From Chitinophagaceae bacterium (GTDB taxonomy: Bacteria > Bacteroidota > Bacteroidia > Chitinophagales > Chitinophagaceae), in contig JADBXR010000002.1 of the NCBI GenBank assembly GCA_020403425.1, positions 372,001 to 436,000 of the forward strand: a DNA stretch of 64,000 bases. Direction: 5' to 3'. Position 1 is the stretch's first letter. Each line of letters starts with the position of its first letter. Both the position numbers and the translations under genes were made by a program. The notes beneath the pieces are model-generated. The model did no database searches, was not told the DNA's origin, and was given only the letters and a program-made list of their open reading frames with translations. Positions 62,755-64,000 of the stretch are shown piece by piece.

Positions 62755-63933
62755 ATGTCAAAACATAACCAGACCAATGCCATCCGTATTCAGACCGAAC
62801 GCACGAACGAGATGGAACATTCCACGCCGATGTTCCTGACCAGCAGTTTCTGTTTTGACAATGCCGAAGAAATGCGGGCCGCTTTTGCGGATGAGTCGGA
62901 CGACAATATCTACAGCCGCTTCAGCAACCCCGGGGTGCAGGAGTTCGTTGATAAGATGTGCGCGCTGGAAGGTGCAGAAGCAGGATATGCCACCGCATCG
63001 GGCATGAGTGCCGTATTCGGGTCCTTCATGGCTTTGCTGAAACAAGGGGATCACCTGCTGTCCTGCAACGCCATTTTCGGAAGCACCCATACCGTCATCG
63101 CCAAATACCTTCCCAAATACGGCATCGAATCCTCCTATGTGGGCGCCAATGCCACGGAGGCCGAATGGGAAGCTGCTATCCGTCCGAATACCAAAATGAT
63201 CTATCTGGAAACACCCACCAACCCCGGACTGGATGTACTCGACCTCACCATGATCGGCCGCATCGCCAAAAAACATAAGATCATCCTGAACGTTGATAAC
63301 TGTTTTGCCACACCCGTTAACCAGCAGCCCATCCGGTTCGGCGCTGACCTGGTGGTGCATTCCGCCACCAAATGGCTGGACGGCCAGGGCCGCGTACTGG
63401 GCGGCGTAGTGGTGGGCCGCAAAGACCTGATCAAAGAAATTTACCTGTTCTGCAGAAGTACGGGGCCGGCCTTATCGCCCTTCAATGCCTGGGTACTGAG
63501 CAAGAGCCTCGAGACCCTGGACGTGCGCATGGAGCGGCATGCATCCAATGCCCTGTTCATTGCACAGTCGCTGGAGCAACATCCCAGGATCGCATCACTG
63601 CGCTATCCCTTCCTGCCCAGCCATCCGCACCATGCCATTGCCACCCAACAGATGCAGAATGGCGGCGGTATCGTTTGTTTTGAACTGAAGGGCGGACTGG
63701 AAGCCGGACGCAGTTTCCTGAACAGCCTTCAGATGTTGTCGCTCACGGCCAACCTGGGCGATACCCGCAGCATCGCTTCGCACCCGGCCAGCACCACACA
63801 CGCAAAACTGTCCGAAGCGGAACGACAGTCCGTCAACATCACCCCCGGCCTCATCCGCATCAGTGTGGGACTGGAACATAAGGACGATATCCTGTCAGAT
63901 ATCCTGCAGGCCCTGGACAAGATCGGTCAGTAA
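62755..63933 (+). CDS. metZ: Cys/Met metabolism PLP enzyme, probably O-acyl-homoserine sulfhydrylase
   Basis: 392 residues of the trans-sulfuration family. The PLP lysine is Lys206 in VVHSATKWLDGQG. The GQGRVLGG stretch right after it, and the absence of the long inserts of cystathionine synthases, resemble O-succinylhomoserine sulfhydrylase MetZ. With metX next door it probably replaces the O-acyl group of homoserine by sulfide to form homocysteine. The family members are hard to separate by sequence, so cystathionine gamma-synthase or lyase is the alternative. Confidence 0.88.
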   Translation: MSKHNQTNAIRIQTERTNEMEHSTPMFLTSSFCFDNAEEMRAAFADESDDNIYSRFSNPGVQEFVDKMCALEGAEAGYATASGMSAVFGSFMALLKQGDHLLSCNAIFGSTHTVIAKYLPKYGIESSYVGANATEAEWEAAIRPNTKMIYLETPTNPGLDVLDLTMIGRIAKKHKIILNVDNCFATPVNQQPIRFGADLVVHSATKWLDGQGRVLGGVVVGRKDLIKEIYLFCRSTGPALSPFNAWVLSKSLETLDVRMERHASNALFIAQSLEQHPRIASLRYPFLPSHPHHAIATQQMQNGGGIVCFELKGGLEAGRSFLNSLQMLSLTANLGDTRSIASHPASTTHAKLSEAERQSVNITPGLIRISVGLEHKDDILSDILQALDKIGQ

Positions 63934-63941
63934 TGACCCAT

Positions 63942-63983
63942 ACTTAATTACTCATTACTAACTGCTAATTCGCAATTGATAAT
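63942..63983 (+). repeat. AT-rich heptamer array TNCTAAT (6 units) after metZ
   Basis: ACTTAAT, TACTCAT, TACTAAC, TGCTAAT, TCGCAAT, TGATAAT follow each other without gaps and run into a promoter-like box. The unit contains stop codons on both strands when repeated. It lies 8 bp after the metZ stop codon. Confidence 0.7.
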
Positions 63984-63998
63984 TACCTTGTGCCCATG
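63984..63998 (+). promoter_or_regulatory. Promoter-like box and start codon of the next gene (cut by window end)
   Basis: TACCTTGT resembles the TAnnTTTG box, 4 bp before an ATG at 63996. Only ATGTC of a possible gene is inside the window, so its identity cannot be stated. Confidence 0.3.
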
Positions 63999-64000
63999 TC

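Noticed and set aside
1..64000. tRNA, rRNA or insertion sequence genes
   Set aside because: I saw no tRNA cloverleaf with CCA-type ends, no rRNA-like stretch and no transposase frame in the window.

Overview
The window is a piece of a Bacteroidota chromosome, most probably from the class Chitinophagia (Chitinophagaceae or a close relative). The evidence is the set of families typical of that group (DUF5916 outer-membrane protein, DUF2807/GIN-domain protein, DUF1572 DinB-like protein, an M56 peptidase carrying TonB-receptor-plug-like repeats, secreted M14 peptidases with N-terminal signal peptides ending in AQ) and start-proximal promoter boxes of the Bacteroidota type TAnnTTTG instead of the E. 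coli -10 box. Base composition looks balanced by eye. No rRNA, tRNA, insertion sequence, prophage or CRISPR array was seen; this is mostly housekeeping DNA with short intergenic spacers.

Layout: 1-7.2 kb, secreted hydrolases (PIG-L deacetylase cut by the window edge, M14 peptidase, gamma-glutamyltransferase), a DinB-like protein and a HAD phosphatase. 7.2-12.9 kb, a minus-strand sugar-nucleotide operon (DegT aminotransferase, UDP-glucose dehydrogenase, UDP-glucuronate decarboxylase, RfbD) divergent from the Kdo transferase gene waaA. 12.8-18.7 kb, thymidine kinase overlapping ccmB, AMP nucleosidase, a solitary HsdR-N-type nuclease domain, glutamate dehydrogenase and ccmC/ccmD. 18.9-32.2 kb, a fused oligopeptide ABC ATPase, queA, aspartate kinase, a malate/lactate dehydrogenase-like enzyme, an FAD oxidoreductase, ssb, a TlpA-like thioredoxin, mnmA and rsmB. 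32.3-39.8 kb, the 2-oxoglutarate dehydrogenase genes sucA-sucB, rpsT and a two-component system beside a GIN-domain protein. 39.9-47 kb, a plus-strand run guaA, periplasmic binding protein, DUF2256, DNA-ligase-associated helicase, PdeM-like phosphoesterase and an HDAC-like deacetylase. 47-57.5 kb, DUF5916 protein, XRE/S24 repressor, ABM-domain protein, second M14 peptidase, surE, a murein amidase and a BlaI/M56 pair. 57.7-64 kb, lpxB, a 58-residue membrane protein, a penicillin acylase homologue and the methionine genes metX and metZ.

The most unusual signal is a scattered set of degenerate 7-bp tandem repeats. They sit inside the coding sequences of rsmB (two identical 32-bp arrays), lpxB (an inverted pair that can form a hairpin) and the ABC ATPase (interdomain linker), at the stop codon of the ccmD-like gene, and in intergenic spacers before the HAD gene and after metZ. 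Since 7 and 3 share no factor, such an array encodes the same seven-residue repeat in every frame. The arrays found in genes are those, in the orientation, that contain no stop codons; the stop-containing ones lie outside genes. Other points of interest are two tandem palindromic operators upstream of blaI, an XRE/S24 gene with a palindrome at its start, a strongly structured 107-bp element downstream of lpxB, and promoter boxes so close to start codons that leaderless mRNAs are likely.
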